64,000 bases of DNA from Nocardioides sp. L-11A (GTDB lineage: Bacteria > Actinomycetota > Actinomycetes > Propionibacteriales > Nocardioidaceae), in contig CP124680.1 in assembly GCA_029961745.1 (NCBI GenBank), positions 3,472,001 to 3,536,000 on the forward strand, written 5' to 3'. A model generated the notes under the pieces. The model worked only from the letters and a program-made list of their open reading frames with translations. It had not been told where the DNA came from and ran no database searches. A program made the translations under genes and the position numbers. Positions 1 through 9,170 of this stretch are shown here, piece after piece; position 1 is the first letter of the stretch; every line of letters starts with the position of its first letter.

Positions 1-1023
1 CGGACCCGTCGGGTCGCGCTCCTCGAGGCCGACGATCGCCTTGGCGACGCCCCACACCTTGGCGGGCAGCGTGGCCAGGGACTTCACGACCTCGACGGTC
101 ATATGACCCATCTGGCCGACCGTGTACGCCACACCGCCGGTGGTCGGGTGGCTGTCCGGGACGACGCCGAGGAAGCCGACGGTCTCGTCGACCTTGCCGC
201 CGGCCTCGTCGGGTGGGCGGACCACGGTCTGGGTCTCGACGGTGACCTCGCGGCCGTCGCGCTCGACGACGATCTCGGCCTGGTCGGTGCCGTTGGCCTT
301 GACCAGCGCCTGCACCTGCTCCCAGCTCGTGATCGCGGTGCCGTTGAAGGACACGATCCGGTCGCCGGCCGCGAGCCCTGCGGAGTACGCCGGTGTCGGT
401 TGGTCGCGGACCTCCTCCTCGGTGCACACCCGGCCCGACTCGTCCGGGGCGAGGACGCAGGCGTTCACCTGCGCGATCGTCGTCTCGATCGCCCGGTCCC
501 CCGGGTTGCCGTAGGTCGCGAAGACGCCGGTGAAGATCAGGAAGGCGATCAGGATGTTCACCGTCGGGCCACCGCCCATGACGATGACCTTCTTCCACCA
601 GGGGAACTTGTAGAACAGCCGGTCGGCGTCCTCGGGCCGGATCGTCTCCCACTCGGCCGCCCGCGCGTCGGAGACCAGCTGGGTGAACATGCCGGTGTTG
701 GACTTGCGGACCCGCACCACCTGCCCGATGACACGGCCGTCGGCGTCGAGCTCCTCCGTCACCTCGTCGGCGAGCGCGACGGCGCCCGGCGGGAGCATCC
801 CGACGATCTTGACGTAGCCGCCGAGCGGGATCGCCTTGACGCCGTACTCGGTCTCGCCGACCTGCCGGCTCCACACGGTCGGCCCGAAGCCGATGAAGTA
901 CTGGGTCACCTTCCCGCCGAACCTCTTCGCCGGGATCAGGTGGCCGAGCTCGTGGAGCCCGATCGACGCCAGGATCGCCGCCGCGAAGACGACGACGCCG
1001 AGCAGGTAGAGCAGAGCGGTCAT
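1..1023 (-). CDS. rip1: Site-2 metalloprotease (RseP/Rip1 family), C-terminus beyond the left edge
   Basis: Intramembrane zinc metalloprotease of the M50 family, which cleaves membrane-bound anti-sigma factors. The ATG is at 1023 and the frame stays open to base 1 (341 codons). The first membrane segment carries the HELGH zinc motif at residues 24-28. A GGGPTVNILIAF segment begins the next membrane helix, and a PDZ-like region follows (PAYSAGLAAGDRIVSFNG). The third-helix LDG motif lies outside the window. In many actinobacteria this gene directly follows dxr and precedes ispG; here dxr is at 26504-27616 on the same strand, so an operon seems to have been split. Family assignment is firm; the substrate is not known. 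Confidence 0.93.
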   Translation of the reverse strand, partial: MTALLYLLGVVVFAAAILASIGLHELGHLIPAKRFGGKVTQYFIGFGPTVWSRQVGETEYGVKAIPLGGYVKIVGMLPPGAVALADEVTEELDADGRVIGQVVRVRKSNTGMFTQLVSDARAAEWETIRPEDADRLFYKFPWWKKVIVMGGGPTVNILIAFLIFTGVFATYGNPGDRAIETTIAQVNACVLAPDESGRVCTEEEVRDQPTPAYSAGLAAGDRIVSFNGTAITSWEQVQALVKANGTDQAEIVVERDGREVTVETQTVVRPPDEAGGKVDETVGFLGVVPDSHPTTGGVAYTVGQMGHMTVEVVKSLATLPAKVWGVAKAIVGLEERDPTGP

Positions 1024-1157
1024 GCTGCGTTGTCCATGATGGGGTGGGGCTGCTGTCCTCGATCAGGGGGCCGGGGCCCGCGGTGGCGGTGCTGACGGCA
1101 GAGCCGTCCCCCTGAGGGTACGTCGTGGGCGGCTGCCCCGGGGGCTCTCCCGGCGCG

Positions 1158-2624
1158 TCAGTGGGTGAACCGCGTGGAGTGCTCCGCCCAGATCGCCGCC
1201 TCCGCGTCCAGGTGCCCGGCCTCGATCCGGCCGGGCGTGTCGATGATCCGGGCCGGCGAGCCCGCCATCGTCGTCGCCGGCCAGTCGGGGCCCGGAGCTC
1301 CGGTGGTCGCGAACGCCACCCAGGCCGCGCGCATCGAGGCGGAGACCTCAGCGGCGTCCCGGCTCGGCGGCCCGCCGAGCAGCCGGTGGCTCTCGGGGCA
1401 GTCCAGGTTGCCGAACACCAGCGGCAGGTCCAGCGCGTGACACGCGCCGAGCGCGCCGTCCAGGGCGGGGCTCGGCCACCCGAGCTCGTAGCGGAAGGTG
1501 CGGCCGGCGCCACTGCGCGCATGGGTCCGGGCCAGGTCGAGCGCGGTCATCCGGAACAGGCCGTCGGAGAAGATCCGGGTGTGCAGCGCCCGGGCGCCGG
1601 CCGCCTCCCCCACGAGCTCCCGGTACGCCGCCAGCCCGGCGTCGTCCAGGCCGAGCGCGCGCGCCAGGCGCTCGGGGTCCATCGCCTCCTCCGGAAGGGG
1701 CAGGGTGAAGATGGTCGCCTCGTCGGCATTGGCGCCGACCAGCAGGTCGACCGGGTGACCGTGCCCGGCCGCGAGGGCGGCGGCGGGCTCGGCGAGGACG
1801 GTCTCCCCGTCGATCACCGGGACGAATGCCGGCACCGGGCTACCGAGCGCGACCGGCGCCTGCGCCTGGGCGGCCAGCAGATCCGCGTCGGGCACGTCGG
1901 CCAGGCCCGCGGCGGTGCCGGGGCGACCGAGTGCGTCCGCGATCGCGGCGGTCACCCGCACGGTCTGGGCCGGATCGGCCATCCCCGAGGCGGGGCTGCT
2001 GGCGATCGCGCGGGAGAAGAGGCCCTTCGCACGCGGTGCGGAGAGCAGGATCGCGACCGAGCTCGCGCCGGCGGACTCGCCGAACACCGTGACCCGGCCC
2101 GGGTCGCCACCGAACGAGGCGACGTTGTCGCGGACCCATTCCAGCGCGGTCAGCTGGTCCAGCAGGCCGCGGTTCTCCGGAGCGTCCGGCAGGCTGCCGA
2201 AGCCCTGGAACCCGACCCGGTAGTTGAGCGAGACCAGGACCACCCCCGCCCGGGCCAGCGCGGCGCCGTCGTAGTACGGCTCGCTGCTGCTGCCCATCCG
2301 GAAGGCGCCCCCGTAGATCCACACCAGGACCGGGAGGCCGTCGTCCTCGGTGTCGGGACGCCAGAGGTTCACGGTCAGGCAGTCGTGCCCGTCGCCGGGG
2401 TTCCACAGCGACGGCCGCGCGGCCAGGATCGTGTCCTGCACCGGGGCGGGGCCGAAGTCGCCCGCGTCGAGCACGCCGGTCCACGCTGCCCGCGGCACCG
2501 GCGCGGCGAAGCGGAGCGAACCGGTCGGCGGCTCGGCGTACGGGATCCCGCGGAACGCGCGCACCCCATCCTCGCGCCGGCCGCGCACCTCGCCGGCCGC
2601 GGTTCCTACGATCGGTTCGTTCAC
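1158..2624 (-). CDS. Type B carboxylesterase, cytoplasmic
   Basis: Alpha/beta-hydrolase esterase of 488 residues. The nucleophile elbow GESAG places the catalytic serine at residue 184, after the typical FGGDP block. An oxyanion-hole YGGAF lies near residue 104 and a likely catalytic histidine in GACHALDLP. The GTG start at 2624 has AGGAG six bases upstream; the longer open frame extending to 2954 runs into the next gene and is not needed. There is no signal peptide, so it should act on an imported ester. It lies 82 bp downstream of the binding-protein gene of the ABC importer, on the same strand, which suggests that the importer substrate or a product carries an ester bond. Confidence 0.9.
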   Translation of the reverse strand: MNEPIVGTAAGEVRGRREDGVRAFRGIPYAEPPTGSLRFAAPVPRAAWTGVLDAGDFGPAPVQDTILAARPSLWNPGDGHDCLTVNLWRPDTEDDGLPVLVWIYGGAFRMGSSSEPYYDGAALARAGVVLVSLNYRVGFQGFGSLPDAPENRGLLDQLTALEWVRDNVASFGGDPGRVTVFGESAGASSVAILLSAPRAKGLFSRAIASSPASGMADPAQTVRVTAAIADALGRPGTAAGLADVPDADLLAAQAQAPVALGSPVPAFVPVIDGETVLAEPAAALAAGHGHPVDLLVGANADEATIFTLPLPEEAMDPERLARALGLDDAGLAAYRELVGEAAGARALHTRIFSDGLFRMTALDLARTHARSGAGRTFRYELGWPSPALDGALGACHALDLPLVFGNLDCPESHRLLGGPPSRDAAEVSASMRAAWVAFATTGAPGPDWPATTMAGSPARIIDTPGRIEAGHLDAEAAIWAEHSTRFTH

Positions 2625-2706
2625 TGCTCGCTCCTGCGACCTGGGGAGGACGACGCCGGGGGCGCCGCGAACGGCGCCCCCGGTGTCGTGACGGGATGCT
2701 GCTGGG

Positions 2707-4302
2707 TCAGTCCTCGACCCACATGTGGCGGGTGTCGATGACCCGGCCGCGGAGGCGGTCCGGCTCGTCGAGGGCCACGCTGTGCACGGTCGGCCGGTAG
2801 ATGAAGGCGACCGGCTGGCCGGTGCGCCACACCCACGGCAGCTCCTCGACGAGGATCTCGTCGGCCTGCTGCCACAGCTTCTTGCGCTCCTCCAGGTCGG
2901 CGGTGCTCTTCGCCTGGTCGACCAGCGCGTCGAACTCCGGGTTCTCGAAGCCACCGGTGTTGTTGTTGCCGCTGCTGTGGAAGAACTGGTACGGCAGCGT
3001 GCCCGGGTCGAGGAAGTCGGCCATGTTCCAGCAGGTCGCCGTGTACTTGCCGGAGAAGAACGCCTCCAACGCGGCGGTGGTCTCCTGGACCTCGACCTTG
3101 AAGTCGAAGCCGGCCTTGCGCAGCTGCTGCTCGACGACGGTGGTGTCGTCGACGGTGGGACGGCAGGTGTAGGTGAAGGGGACCTTGCCGTTCTCCGCCT
3201 CGTATTCGGCGATCAGCTCCTTGGCGCGCTCCGGGTCGTAGGCCGGGTTGGCCGCGCCGCCGTTCCACGGGTCGTCCGGCGGGAACAGGCTGGTGGACTC
3301 GTAGGTGAGCCCCTCCTTGACGATCGCCGTGATCTCCTCGCGGTCGATCGCCATCGACATGGCCTGGCGCATCCGGATGTCGTCGAACGGGGGCTTGGTC
3401 ATGTTCAGCACGATGCTGGACTGGTCGGCGCCCACGCCCATGGCCACCTTGACCGACGAGTCGTTGGACGCCTGCTTGATGACCGACGAGAAGATCGAGT
3501 AGATGATGTCGACGTCACCGGCGCGGACGGCCTGGTAGGCGCTCTGCGGGTCCTCGATCTTGCGGAACGTGATCTTGTCGAGGAGCACCTTGTCGGCGCC
3601 GTCCCAGTAGTTCTCGTTCTTCTCCACGACGACCTCGGCGCCACCCTGGCTCCACGAGGTGATCTTGTAGGGGCCCATGCCGGCGGCGTTCGCGTTGAAG
3701 TCGTCGGTGTGCTCCTGGAGCGACTTCGGCGACGCGACGTACGCAGCGGCGACTCCCTCCTGGTTGGCCAGCAGCACCGGGAAGGTGGCGTCGGCCTCGC
3801 TGAGGTTGAAGACCACCGTGCTCTCGTCGGGCGCCTCGACCGACTCCAGACCGCTGAGTGCGGAGACCAGGCCGGAGCCGGTCTCCGGGTCCTTGAACTG
3901 GTCGAAGTTGAACTTGACCGCCTCGGCGTTGAACGGCTCGCCGTCGGAGAACTTCTTGCCGGTGGGCAGCGTCATCGTCCAGGTCATGAAGTCGTCGCTG
4001 GGAGTCATCGCGGTGGCCAGGTTCGGCTTCGGCTCCTCGCCGCGGTGCTCGACGACCATCAGGTAGTCGTAGATCGCGCCGAGCACGGCCTGCGAGCCCG
4101 GGCTGGCGGACCCCGGGTTCAGGCGGGCCACGTCGGTGCCGAGACCGACCTTGAGCTCGCCGCCCTTGGTGGGCGTGCCACCGTCGCCGGACGACGAGTC
4201 GGACCCGCCGCACGCGGCCACGGTCAGGGCGAGACCCAGGGCGAGTCCGGCGGCGGCGATCCGCCTCCGGGCCCCCTTCCATCGGGCCGTGTGGTGCATC
4301 AT
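2707..4302 (-). CDS. ABC transporter substrate-binding lipoprotein, family 5 (peptide/opine/oligosaccharide type)
   Basis: Extracytoplasmic solute receptor of about 531 residues for the importer encoded at 4376-8122. It has a basic N-terminus, a hydrophobic segment and a lipobox LTVAAC with the lipidated cysteine at residue 31, followed by a Ser/Gly linker. Typical SBP_bac_5 blocks follow (FSDGEPFNAEAVKF; RQAMSMAIDRE). A TTG at 4308 is possible, but ATG at 4302 sits seven bases after AGGAGG and is preferred. It is last of the transporter genes and separated by 73 bp, allowing higher expression. Ligand unknown; the island suggests a glycoside or ester rather than a peptide, which is inference. 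Confidence 0.92.
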   Translation of the reverse strand: MMHHTARWKGARRRIAAAGLALGLALTVAACGGSDSSSGDGGTPTKGGELKVGLGTDVARLNPGSASPGSQAVLGAIYDYLMVVEHRGEEPKPNLATAMTPSDDFMTWTMTLPTGKKFSDGEPFNAEAVKFNFDQFKDPETGSGLVSALSGLESVEAPDESTVVFNLSEADATFPVLLANQEGVAAAYVASPKSLQEHTDDFNANAAGMGPYKITSWSQGGAEVVVEKNENYWDGADKVLLDKITFRKIEDPQSAYQAVRAGDVDIIYSIFSSVIKQASNDSSVKVAMGVGADQSSIVLNMTKPPFDDIRMRQAMSMAIDREEITAIVKEGLTYESTSLFPPDDPWNGGAANPAYDPERAKELIAEYEAENGKVPFTYTCRPTVDDTTVVEQQLRKAGFDFKVEVQETTAALEAFFSGKYTATCWNMADFLDPGTLPYQFFHSSGNNNTGGFENPEFDALVDQAKSTADLEERKKLWQQADEILVEELPWVWRTGQPVAFIYRPTVHSVALDEPDRLRGRVIDTRHMWVED

Positions 4303-4375
4303 CAGCAATCCTCCTCAGGGATGGTGCATTTCTTGGTGAGCCACGAGCGCAGTCCCTGGCCTCGGCCGGGCTGCG

Positions 4376-5191
4376 TCACGACGACCCCGAGTTCGTCAGG
4401 AACAGGTGGGAAGGCACGGAGTCGTGCAGGAGCTTGGTGTAGGCGTGCTGCGGGCGGTCGGCGATGTCGGCGGTGGTGCCGACCTCCACGATCTCGCCGG
4501 CGTTCATCACCGCCGTCCGGTCGCACAGCGTCGCGACGACGGCCAGGTCGTGGGAGATGAACAGCATCGCCAGGCCGGCCTGGGTGCGCAGCTCGTCGAG
4601 GAGCACCAGCACCTGGGCCTGGATGGACACGTCCAGCGCGGAGACCGGCTCGTCGCAGATCAGGATCTCCGGTCCCAGGATGGTGGCCCGGGCGATCGCG
4701 GCCCGCTGGCACTGACCGCCGGAGACCTCGTGCGGACGGCGGCGCGCCATCAGCTCGGTGACGCCGACCCGATCCAGCTCGGCGAGCGCGGCCCGCTCCC
4801 TCTCGGAGCGGGAGCCGCCCCGCCACACCCGCAGCGGCTCGGCGACCGAGTCGAGCAGTGAGCGACGCGGGTTGAAGGAGCCGGCCGGGTTCTGGAAGAT
4901 CGCGCCGATCCGGGACCGGACGGCGCGGTCGCGCGGATCCGCGGCGACACCGTCGATCAACAGCCGGCCCTCCGAGAGCGGCGCCAGGCCGAGGATCGCG
5001 CGGATGGTGCTGGACTTGCCGCAGCCGGACTCGCCGACCAGGCCGAGGGCCTCGCCGCGGCCCACGGTCAGGCTGACACCGCGCACGGCCTCGAAGTAGC
5101 CGCCCTCCTGGCGGTCGCGGTAGCGGACCCGGGCGTCGACGAGCTCGAGCACGGGGACGTCGGTCCCGGGGGAACCGGTCGGGCTGGTCAT
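4376..5191 (-). CDS. ABC transporter ATP-binding protein, DppF/OppF type
   Basis: One of the two ATPases that power the importer (271 residues). Walker A is GESGCGKSS, the Q-loop is IFQNPAGSFNPR, the signature is SGGQCQR (a common OppF/DppF form) and Walker B is ILICDEPVSALD. The ATG at 5191 overlaps the stop of the partner ATPase by four bases (ATGA), indicating translational coupling. The open frame extending to 5932 is only overlap with the partner gene. Confidence 0.95.
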   Translation of the reverse strand: MTSPTGSPGTDVPVLELVDARVRYRDRQEGGYFEAVRGVSLTVGRGEALGLVGESGCGKSSTIRAILGLAPLSEGRLLIDGVAADPRDRAVRSRIGAIFQNPAGSFNPRRSLLDSVAEPLRVWRGGSRSERERAALAELDRVGVTELMARRRPHEVSGGQCQRAAIARATILGPEILICDEPVSALDVSIQAQVLVLLDELRTQAGLAMLFISHDLAVVATLCDRTAVMNAGEIVEVGTTADIADRPQHAYTKLLHDSVPSHLFLTNSGSS

Positions 5192-6198
5192 CGGGCACCT
5201 GCCTCGGTCTCGGCCGGCACCGCCGCGGGGTGCCAGCAGCGGTAGCGGTGGTCGGGGCTGTCGGCCAGCGGCAGCAGCTCCGGGATCGCCTGGTGGCAGT
5301 CGTCCTCGGCGAAGGTGCACCGGGGCGCGAACCGGCAGCCGGCTCCGCGGTCGAGCGGGTTCGGCGGGGTACCCCCGATCGGCACCGGCAGCGCACGCCG
5401 CCCGGGCGCCATCTGCGGGATCGCGGCCAGCAGTGCGCGGGTATAGCGCATCGTGGGAGCCGCGAAGAGGCCGGCGACCGGTGCCGTCTCGACCACCTGG
5501 CCGCCGTACATCACGGCGACCTGGTCGGTGTGCTGGGCGACGACACCCATGTCGTGGGTGATCAGCACCGAGCCGATCGACAGCTCCGTGCACAGTTCGT
5601 CGAGCAGGTCCAGGATCTTCGCCTGCACCGTGACGTCGAGCGCGGTGGTCGGCTCGTCGGCGATGATCAGCTTCGGCTTGCAGGCGATCGCCATCGCGAT
5701 CAGGGCGCGCTGCCGCATGCCCCCCGAGAACTCGTGGGCCCGCTGGCGGGCCCGGCGGCGGGCGTCCGGGATCCCGACCATGTCGAGCAGCTCGACCGCA
5801 CGCTCCGCGGCCTGCGCCTTGTCGACGTCGGGCAGCCGGCGGACCGCCTCCGCGATCTGGGCGCCGATCGGCGTGATCGGGTGCAGGGCGCTGAGCGGGT
5901 CCTGGAAGATCATCGAGATCTGCCGGCCCCACAGCTCGCGGCGCTCCTTGGCGCTGGCGCCGAGCACGTCCTTGCCCTCGAAGAGCACCCGTCCGGAGAT
6001 CCGGGCCCGGGCCCGGTCGTTGAGGCCCATCACGGTCCGGCCGAGCACGCTCTTGCCGGAGCCGGACTCCCCGACGATGCCGAGTCGCTCGCCGCGACCG
6101 AGGGTGAGGCTGACGCCGTCCACGGCCCGGACCAGGCCGGCGCGGGTCGGGAACTCGACGACCAGGTCCTCGATCTGCAACAACGGGGTCTCAGGCAC
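5188..6198 (-). CDS. ABC transporter ATP-binding protein, DppD/OppD type
   Basis: Second ATPase of the importer, 336 residues. Walker A GESGSGKSV, Q-loop IFQDPLSALHP, signature SGGMRQR and Walker B LIIADEPTTALD are intact. The C-terminal oligopeptide/dipeptide-type region contains the cysteine pattern expected for this class (GAGCRFAPRCTFAEDDC), which in relatives can hold an Fe-S cluster. A GTG at 6207 opens the frame, but the GTG at 6198 lies eight bases after GGAGG and is the better start. It overlaps the permease stop by eight bases. Confidence 0.95.
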   Translation of the reverse strand: MPETPLLQIEDLVVEFPTRAGLVRAVDGVSLTLGRGERLGIVGESGSGKSVLGRTVMGLNDRARARISGRVLFEGKDVLGASAKERRELWGRQISMIFQDPLSALHPITPIGAQIAEAVRRLPDVDKAQAAERAVELLDMVGIPDARRRARQRAHEFSGGMRQRALIAMAIACKPKLIIADEPTTALDVTVQAKILDLLDELCTELSIGSVLITHDMGVVAQHTDQVAVMYGGQVVETAPVAGLFAAPTMRYTRALLAAIPQMAPGRRALPVPIGGTPPNPLDRGAGCRFAPRCTFAEDDCHQAIPELLPLADSPDHRYRCWHPAAVPAETEAGAR

Positions 6199-7081
6199 CC
6201 TTGCCACCTCCGTCAGTGGTCGCGTCGGCGCGGAGCCGGTCGGCGAGGACGTTGAAGCTGAGGATGCTCAGCATCAGGAAGACCGAGGGCACCAGGATCA
6301 GGTGCGGGTCGGTGTTGAGGTACTGCCGGCCCTCGTTGATCATCACGCCCCAGGTGGGCTGCGGCAGCGGCAGGCCCATGCCCAGGAAGCTGAGGCCGCC
6401 CTCGATGATGATCGCCCGGCCGGCCGCGACGAAGGCGAACGCGAGGATGGTGTCCGCGATATTGGGGAACAGGTCGCGGGCGATGATCGAGTGGGACCGG
6501 GTGCCGAGGACCTTGCTGGCCTCGACGAAGTCGCGGTTCATCAGGGCGAGCGTCTGCGAGCGCGCCATCCGGACGAAGGCCGGGATCGCCTGCGCGGTGA
6601 TCGCGATCATCACGTTCGTCTTGGAGGCACCGAGGAAGGCGGTGAGGACCAGGGCGAGGACCAGGCCCGGGAAGCCCAGGATCACGTCGGTGATGAAGCT
6701 GATCACGGCGTCGACCCAGCCGCCGAAGTAGGCCGCCGCGGTGCCGATCGGCACACCGATGACCAGCGCCAGGAAGGTGGAACCGAGGCCGATGAAGAGG
6801 GACACCTTGGCGCCCGAGAGCGCCCGCGCGAGCAGGTCGCGGCCGTAGTTGTCCGTGCCGAGGAGGTACTCCCCGCTCGGCCCGGCGAAACGCGCCTTGG
6901 CGTCGAACTCGAGAGCGTCCAGGTGCAGGATCAGCGGCAGCAGGAACATCCCGAAGACCAGCAGCACCAGCCAGGTCGCGCTGAGGATCTCCATCCAGGT
7001 CCACGACCGGCGCCGGGACGTGCGGCCGCGCCGCCGGGCGCCCGCCGGTACGGCGGGGGGCGTGGTCAGGTCGGTCACCAT
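6191..7081 (-). CDS. ABC transporter permease, DppC/OppC type
   Basis: Inner-membrane channel subunit of 296 residues. It has an N-terminal Arg-rich cytoplasmic tail, a first membrane helix near residues 31-50, an extracytoplasmic loop (GEYLLGTDNYGRDLLAR, typical of DppC) and about five further hydrophobic helices. The EAA loop (ASKVLGTRSHSIIARDLFPN) contacts the ATPase. The ATG at 7081 has GGGAGG eight bases upstream and lies three bases after the stop of the partner permease. Confidence 0.94.
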   Translation of the reverse strand: MVTDLTTPPAVPAGARRRGRTSRRRSWTWMEILSATWLVLLVFGMFLLPLILHLDALEFDAKARFAGPSGEYLLGTDNYGRDLLARALSGAKVSLFIGLGSTFLALVIGVPIGTAAAYFGGWVDAVISFITDVILGFPGLVLALVLTAFLGASKTNVMIAITAQAIPAFVRMARSQTLALMNRDFVEASKVLGTRSHSIIARDLFPNIADTILAFAFVAAGRAIIIEGGLSFLGMGLPLPQPTWGVMINEGRQYLNTDPHLILVPSVFLMLSILSFNVLADRLRADATTDGGGKGA

Positions 7082-7084
7082 CGT

Positions 7085-8122
7085 TCAGCCCTCCCGGTTC
7101 CCGGCGCCCACGCCGCGCAGCCGCGGGTCGACGACGCCGTAGAGGAAGTCGACGAGGGTGTTGATCAGCACGAAGCTGCAGGCGATCACCAGAGTCATTC
7201 CTTGCACGACGATGTAGTCCCGGTTCTGGACCGCGGAGACCAGGCCCGCGCCGAGCCCGGGCAGCCCGAAGAGGTTCTCGACGACCACGGTCGAGCCGAT
7301 CAGCACGCCGACGGTGAGCCCGGTGACGGTGAGCAGGCCGAGGATGCTGGGCCGGAACGCGTGCCGGAACACGATGCGCAGCGGCGAGATCCCCTTCGCG
7401 CGCGCGACGCCGATGAAATCGCGGCCGAGCGTCTCGGCGTAGTCGGCCCGGAGCACGCGCTGGTAGAGGGCGAAGGGGGCGGCGGCCAGCGAGATCGAGG
7501 CCAGGATCACCGAGCCGAGGTGGGCGCCGACGCCCTCCGACCAGGGCTGGTAGCCGTTCGCGGGCAGCCAGCCGAGCGTGACCGCGAAGATCCAGATCAG
7601 GATCACGCCGATCACGAAGTTCGGGGTGGACAGGACGCCGAAGACCCACAGGCCGATCGCGTGGTCGGCGCTGCGGCCCTTGTTGATCGCGGCGACGATG
7701 CCGGCCGGGATCGCGAGCACGAGCGCGATCAGCTGGCTGAGGATCACCAGCTCGAGCGTGATCGGCAACCGACTGGAGATCATCGAGGCGACGGTCTCCT
7801 TGGTGACATAGGACGAGCCCAGGTCCCCGGTCAGCGCGCCACCGATCCAGTCGAGATAGCGGGCGACGATGCCCTGGTCGAGCCCGAGCTCGTGCCTCAT
7901 CGCGGCCAGCGCGGCCGGGTCGTTGGCCTGGTCACCCAGGATCACCCGGGCCGGGTCGCCCGGAAGCAGCTGGAGGCTGAGGAAGGTCAGCACCGAGATC
8001 ATGAACAGCACCGCGAGCAGGCGGATCAGCTTGAGCCATCCCCTGCTGCGCAGCACCCGGGACCAGCGCACCGGTGCCCGCTGGGCGGGCGGCGCCGTCG
8101 TCTCCCTCGTCGTCGCGTTCAC
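7085..8122 (-). CDS. ABC transporter permease, DppB/OppB type
   Basis: First gene of the importer operon, 345 residues. DppB features are present: a membrane helix near residues 33-53 followed by LLPGDPARVILG, then DLGSSYVTKETVASMI, and the C-terminal EAA loop (YAETLGRDFIGVARAKG) with the last helix in VLINTLVDFLYGVVDPRLR. The start is GTG at 8122 and the upstream ribosome site is weak. It is divergent from the IclR gene across a 248-bp region that contains four related dyads (see 8166-8359), so the importer is probably controlled by that regulator. Confidence 0.94.
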   Translation of the reverse strand: MNATTRETTAPPAQRAPVRWSRVLRSRGWLKLIRLLAVLFMISVLTFLSLQLLPGDPARVILGDQANDPAALAAMRHELGLDQGIVARYLDWIGGALTGDLGSSYVTKETVASMISSRLPITLELVILSQLIALVLAIPAGIVAAINKGRSADHAIGLWVFGVLSTPNFVIGVILIWIFAVTLGWLPANGYQPWSEGVGAHLGSVILASISLAAAPFALYQRVLRADYAETLGRDFIGVARAKGISPLRIVFRHAFRPSILGLLTVTGLTVGVLIGSTVVVENLFGLPGLGAGLVSAVQNRDYIVVQGMTLVIACSFVLINTLVDFLYGVVDPRLRGVGAGNREG

Positions 8123-8165
8123 ATGCCGTTCTTTCTGCTCAGGGGCCGCGTACGCCGCCCGGAGA

Positions 8166-8359
8166 GTTCCGTTTCGAGAACCACAGTTCGCTCTCCTGAA
8201 AGCGAGCGTGCTGCAGGTTTCCTCAATGTGTCAAGTATGTAGACTGAAGTTCATGTACCTGAACTAGTCGAAGCGGTCGGCCCTGGTTGCCCCCTGGTCA
8301 CGAACCGACCAGTCGGTTACTCTATCCACGTAGCCGAACCGTGTTTCAAACATGTGAAC
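8166..8359. promoter_or_regulatory. Cluster of four candidate IclR operators, GTTC-N8-GAAC
   Basis: Four 16-bp dyads of the same geometry lie in the divergent importer/IclR region. Two are perfect: 8166-8181 and 8249-8264. Two have one changed base in one half-site: 8186-8201 (GTTC-N8-GAAA) and 8344-8359 (TTTC-N8-GAAC). The 8249 site extends to AGTTCA-N6-TGAACT. Start-to-start distances of 20, 63 and 95 bp are close to whole helical turns. The last site abuts the AGGAGG of the regulator gene, consistent with autoregulation. That IclR binds them is inference. Confidence 0.55.
8303..8318. promoter_or_regulatory. Perfect dyad AACCGAC-CA-GTCGGTT
   Basis: An inverted repeat with seven-base arms and a two-base centre lies 53 bp before the IclR start, between two of the GTTC-N8-GAAC sites. 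It differs in sequence from them and could be a second operator or a hairpin in the regulator mRNA leader. Confidence 0.35.
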
Positions 8360-8370
8360 TAGGAGGGGTC

Positions 8371-9123
8371 ATGGCAGCCCTGGTGAAATCCGCCGACCGC
8401 GTGCTGCAGATCCTCGATCTGCTCACCGAGCACCCGGACGGCCTCACCCTGACCGAGATCCAGCGGGCGATGGACTTCCCGAAGAGCAGCACCTTCGGCC
8501 TGGTCAACACGATGGCGGTGCGCGGCTTCGTCCAACAGGACCCGAACACCCGCAAGTACGCCGTCGGCATCCGCCTGTGGCAGGCCGGGCAGAGCTACCT
8601 GACGGCGACCTCGCTCGAGCAGCTCGCACTCCCCTACATGACCGCCGTGCGCGACGCCCTCAACGAGACGGTGCAGCTGGCCATCCTGGACGGGACCGAC
8701 AACGTCTACATCGGCAAGGTCGACCCCGACCAGCAGCTCCGCCTCGCCTCCCACGTCGGCGCCCGGCTGCCCGCCTACGCGACCGGGCTCGGGAAGGCGC
8801 TGCTCAGCCTGCTCCCCGACGAGGAGGTCCGGCGCCGCTTCGACGGCGTCACCTTCACGCAGTACACCGACCGCTCGCTGCACTCGGTGGACCAGCTGGT
8901 CGGCGTGCTCGGCGAGATCCGGGCCCGCGGCTACGCCGAGGACGACGCCGAGTACACCGAGGGCGTCTACTGCATCGCCTTCCCGCTGAAGCCGAGCCGC
9001 GACTACGGGCTCGCCTCGATCAGCGTCTCGGTGCCACACGTACGCCGCTCCGACGACCTCACCGCGCGCACCATCGAGAGCCTCCGCAACGCCGCGGCAC
9101 AGATCTCGCAGCGCCTGAGCTGA
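8371..9123 (+). CDS. IclR-family transcriptional regulator of the importer/rhamnosidase island
   Basis: 250 residues. The N-terminal winged helix-turn-helix begins at once (KSADRVLQILDLL, then LTLTEIQRAMDFPKSSTFGLVNTM) and is followed by the IclR effector domain (residues about 75-245; blocks GKVDPDQQLRLASHVGARLPAYATGLGKALL and ISVSVPHVR). The ATG at 8371 follows AGGAGG closely; the open frame from 8287 has no comparable start. It is divergent from the importer operon and followed after 47 bp by the FAH-family gene. The effector is probably a sugar acid, aromatic acid or keto acid, which are common for the family. Confidence 0.93.
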   Translation: MAALVKSADRVLQILDLLTEHPDGLTLTEIQRAMDFPKSSTFGLVNTMAVRGFVQQDPNTRKYAVGIRLWQAGQSYLTATSLEQLALPYMTAVRDALNETVQLAILDGTDNVYIGKVDPDQQLRLASHVGARLPAYATGLGKALLSLLPDEEVRRRFDGVTFTQYTDRSLHSVDQLVGVLGEIRARGYAEDDAEYTEGVYCIAFPLKPSRDYGLASISVSVPHVRRSDDLTARTIESLRNAAAQISQRLS

Positions 9124-9170
9124 CCTCGCGCCCGCTCACCCCCACCACCACAACCCCGACCACAGGAGTG

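Noticed and set aside
103..2741. Long plus-strand open frames opposite the protease and esterase genes
   Set aside because: No recognisable motifs, and the opposite strand encodes HELGH protease and a GESAG esterase.
5453..8242. A 929-codon open frame on the plus strand opposite the ABC permeases
   Set aside because: It is a mirror of high-GC codon bias: the minus-strand frames show clear permease and ATPase families, while this frame is low-complexity Arg/Asp/His-rich with no domain.
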